NCBI GenBank assembly: GCA_013044305.1
Contig: JABEUT010000064.1
Location: forward strand, 1-7,805
DNA length: 7,805 nt
Source: Bacteroidia bacterium
GTDB taxonomy: Bacteria; Bacteroidota; Bacteroidia; JABEUT01
Reading direction: 5' to 3'
Below the pieces are notes generated by a model that saw only the letters and a list, made by a program, of their open reading frames with translations, was not told where the DNA came from and did not search any database. The position numbers and the translations under genes were made by a program. Below are positions 6,747 to 7,805 of this stretch, in pieces; within the stretch, counting starts at the first letter, position 1, and each line of letters starts with the position of its first letter.

Positions 6747-7805
6747 CTAAGCCGGAATATAGTTTCCCGTAAACTTCCTCGGCAATGCTGAAATTGCGGT
6801 ATTTTTCGGCCAAAGGCCTTATGGCGTTGTAAACTTCCATCCTGCTCTTATGCGAAATAGTTTTGTCTATTTGCGTAATGGCATGCAGAAAGTCTTCTTC
6901 TGTAAATCCATTCAGAACAACCCCTGCATTATTTTCCGTTATAATATTTGAGTCCTCCGAAATGTCCGGTGTAATGACCACAGGCAGCCCCATAGCCCAG
7001 TACTCGCCATTTTTAATAGGTGTGCCGAAACGCTTTGACGGAACTGGTTTGTAAGGGCTAAGGGCAAAATCGGCAAGTCCGATATACTTTGGGATTTCGG
7101 CATGAGGTACAAACAATTTTATAACAGCATCTTCCTCAATCCCGTATTTCACCGTCATATCCTTCAAAAATGCTTCGTCTGCGTTGCTCAAAAGCAAAAA
7201 TCTGAATTTATTTCGCCCCCAATATTCTTGGCAAGCCCTTATGAATTTAAAAATTTCATCTTTTAAGTAAAATCCGCCGAATTTTCCGGCATACACACAT
7301 ACCACTTTGTCTTCAAGATTTAGGTAAGATAAGAGCCCCGGCTCCTTTATGCACCTTGCCGAAAACATTTCAAGATCGACGCATGATGGCTTAACAAAAT
7401 AATCAGATATAGTAAGATGATATGTATTTTTTATGTACACCGGCATGTCTTTTTCCGCCAGTATAAGGCGGTCCGCTTTCCATATTTGCAACTTCTCAAA
7501 GAAGAACAAAAGCCTGAATTTTAAACTGTTTCTTTTCCATATATTGCATTCCGCCATCGATTCGGCATGGGGCTCAACACTGTCGAGGATAAGTTTTACA
7601 CGCGGCTGCATGAACTTGAGTATGGCTCCAATAGCTCCGGCAGGCATACAAAATGTATGGATATAAGGAATCTTTTTTTTCTTAACCAGGCAGATCAAAC
7701 TGAAAATGTTTGTAAACCATTGCAGGAGAGATTTATTATCCGGCAATTCAATAATGGCATTGCTGCCGCGCTTTTTAACCTCAATCCTTCCTTTTTTATT
7801 TTTAA
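6736..7805 (-). CDS. GT-B glycosyltransferase (GT4-like), 5'-partial at the window edge
   Basis: The product likely transfers a sugar from a nucleotide-sugar donor during surface polysaccharide or glycan synthesis in the cytoplasm. The frame has no stop from 6738 up to the right edge, and the codons before the TTG at 7746 read as protein (GRIEVKKRGSNAIIELPDN), so the N-terminus lies outside the window and that TTG is not the real start. Visible parts are the end of the N-terminal Rossmann domain (PYIHTFCMPAGAIGAILK, then LILDSVEPHAESMAE) and the C-terminal nucleotide-sugar domain. The latter begins at VVCVYAGKFGGFYL and includes FALSPYKPVPSKRFGTPIKN and GEYWAMGLPVVITPDISEDS, typical of GT4-like enzymes. 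About 356 residues are present, so only a short N-terminal piece should be missing. The 3' end overlaps the convergent kinase gene by 11 bp. Donor and acceptor cannot be told from sequence. Confidence 0.88.
   Translation of the reverse strand, partial: KNKKGRIEVKKRGSNAIIELPDNKSLLQWFTNIFSLICLVKKKKIPYIHTFCMPAGAIGAILKFMQPRVKLILDSVEPHAESMAECNIWKRNSLKFRLLFFFEKLQIWKADRLILAEKDMPVYIKNTYHLTISDYFVKPSCVDLEMFSARCIKEPGLLSYLNLEDKVVCVYAGKFGGFYLKDEIFKFIRACQEYWGRNKFRFLLLSNADEAFLKDMTVKYGIEEDAVIKLFVPHAEIPKYIGLADFALSPYKPVPSKRFGTPIKNGEYWAMGLPVVITPDISEDSNIITENNAGVVLNGFTEEDFLHAITQIDKTISHKSRMEVYNAIRPLAEKYRNFSIAEEVYGKLYSGLVTC

Noticed and set aside
6753..6769. CGGAA...TTCCCG hairpin just after the kinase stop, considered as a terminator
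   Set aside because: The stem is short with a bulge, no U-tract follows on either strand, and it lies inside the glycosyltransferase coding sequence.
7673..7680. Eight-base homopolymer in the glycosyltransferase gene, considered as a phase-variation tract
   Set aside because: Eight-base runs also occur at 25-32 and 2653-2660 in this AT-leaning sequence; it encodes a Lys run in an intact frame, so there is no specific sign of phase variation.

Overview
The window looks like a chromosomal piece from a member of the phylum Bacteroidota, perhaps near Chitinophagales or Sphingobacteriales. The clues are two TAnnTTTG-type -7 promoter elements, A-rich sequence instead of Shine-Dalgarno sites before the starts, a lipoprotein-type RND adaptor, and protein sequences typical of the phylum. 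This assignment is inferred; no rRNA or other marker gene is present. No mobile element, CRISPR array, tRNA or rRNA is visible.

Left part (12-4257, + strand): a tight two-gene operon. It encodes a periplasmic adaptor lipoprotein (HlyD/CusB type) and a 1044-residue inner-membrane pump of the heavy-metal-efflux RND class (CzcA/CusA family). Together with an outer-membrane TolC/CzcC channel, which is not in the window and may lie just upstream, they would export metal cations from periplasm or cytoplasm to the outside. The pump keeps the Asp/Asp/Glu triad in TM4 and appears to lack the CusA methionines, so a divalent cation (Zn, Co, Ni or Cd type) is more likely than Cu/Ag.

Middle part (4258-6746, + strand): a spacer of 146 bp carries a good Bacteroidota -7 element followed by a perfect 7-bp inverted repeat. 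It leads to a gene for a secreted outer-membrane beta-barrel protein of unknown function. A second -7 element then sits 4 bp before the start codon of a HAMP-type sensor histidine kinase, which should make that mRNA leaderless or nearly so. No response regulator gene is next to the kinase. Whether the kinase or the barrel protein serves the efflux system is unknown; only proximity suggests it.

Right part (6736-7805, - strand): a GT-B (GT4-like) glycosyltransferase gene converges on the kinase gene and overlaps its 3' end by 11 bp. Its reading frame stays open to the window edge, so the gene is 5'-truncated here; the TTG at 7746 is not its real start. It probably belongs to a surface polysaccharide locus beyond the right edge.

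Overall these are recognisable families. The points most worth a second look are the leaderless orphan kinase with an altered H-box, the 5'-end hairpin of the barrel-protein mRNA, and the cysteines in the adaptor. I did not find evidence for a wholly new system.
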